64,000 nucleotides of DNA from Acidicapsa dinghuensis (lineage in GTDB: Bacteria > Acidobacteriota > Terriglobia > Terriglobales > Acidobacteriaceae): the NCBI RefSeq assembly GCF_025685685.1, contig NZ_JAGSYH010000013.1, positions 16,478 through 80,477 of the forward strand. Reading direction: 5' to 3'. A model generated the notes under the pieces. The model ran no database searches. It was not told the origin of the DNA and saw only the letters and a program-made list of their open reading frames with translations. Below, piece by piece: positions 63,887 to 64,000 of this stretch (its first letter is position 1; each line of letters starts with the position of its first letter). A program made the translations under genes and the position numbers.

Positions 63887-64000
63887 TCAAGAGGTTGTTC
63901 CATCGGCGAGCGGTATCTCGGAGCGGCTGATGGGCGGGTTGTAGTTGAGGCTACCATGAGGTCTTTCGTGGTTGTAGTAGTGAGTCCATGGCTGCAGATG
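63887..64000 (-). mobile_element. 3' end of an IS3/IS481-type transposase, cut by the window edge
   Basis: The last 37 residues of a DDE transposase read leftward, with QPWTHYYNHERPHGSLNYNP, ending in DGTTS and TGA at 63887-63889. This is the classic C-terminal signature of rve-type integrase cores in the IS3 and IS481 families. The rest continues beyond 64000. A likely element end TGTAGAAGC lies at 63878, nine bases past the stop, by analogy with the TGT ends of IS481 elements. Intactness cannot be judged. Confidence 0.8.

Overview
The window looks like chromosomal DNA of an acidobacterium, most likely class Terriglobia (subdivision 1). This is inferred from gene families, not from a database search. 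The pointers are an Oar-like TonB-dependent receptor with a carboxypeptidase-regulatory N-terminus, a run of three MacB/FtsX-type permeases without ATPases (the ADOP type), CadC-like winged-helix regulators with C-terminal tetratricopeptides, and many eukaryotic-type Ser/Thr kinases. The DNA is GC-rich and densely coding. I found no rRNA, tRNA or CRISPR array.

Layout. 0-11.2 kb: secreted PHP-type hydrolase, large TonB receptor, divergent membrane-anchored regulator, OmpA-type envelope protein, then a CHAD protein and a lipase-maturation-factor-like membrane protein. 11.3-32.6 kb: a phospho-signalling island with a zinc-ribbon/FHA protein, a 49-codon small gene, a VWA-TM-FHA protein, an M48 protease, a three-FHA ABCG-type transporter, a PP2C phosphatase, three Ser/Thr kinases and a kinase-linked ECF sigma factor. 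One kinase and the phosphatase share a previously unnamed C-terminal exported domain, and another kinase carries a cysteine-paired Sel1 array. A secreted beta-propeller and a CadC-like regulator lie inside this island. 33-36.5 kb: two secreted proteins of unknown function and an exported calpain-like cysteine protease. 36.5-45 kb: an OmpR-type two-component system divergent from an RND permease-adaptor-outer membrane factor operon. 45-49 kb: trehalose synthase, a glycosyltransferase-like protein that appears to have lost its DxD motif, and a mechanosensitive-channel-like protein, arranged as an osmotic-stress operon. 49-50 kb: an old yellow enzyme. 50.3-57.8 kb: three tandem ADOP permeases separated by short GGGACCA/GGGACTAA-type repeats.

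58.0-59.9 kb holds the best candidate for an undescribed system. A near-consensus sigma-70 promoter drives a 55-residue peptide (58164-58331) with an amphipathic leader and an aromatic/histidine-rich C-terminus. It is followed by a radical SAM/SPASM protein whose hallmarks match peptide cyclophane-forming maturases. This is a probable ribosomally made, post-translationally modified peptide (RiPP) locus. A second TonB-dependent receptor converges on it, and the ADOP cluster runs divergently from its promoter.

62.9-64.0 kb: a DUF5677-type gene and the end of an IS3/IS481-type transposase running off the window, suggesting an acquired edge.

Most genes are intact. Several starts were moved from the longest open frame to a site with a Shine-Dalgarno match, and each entry says so.
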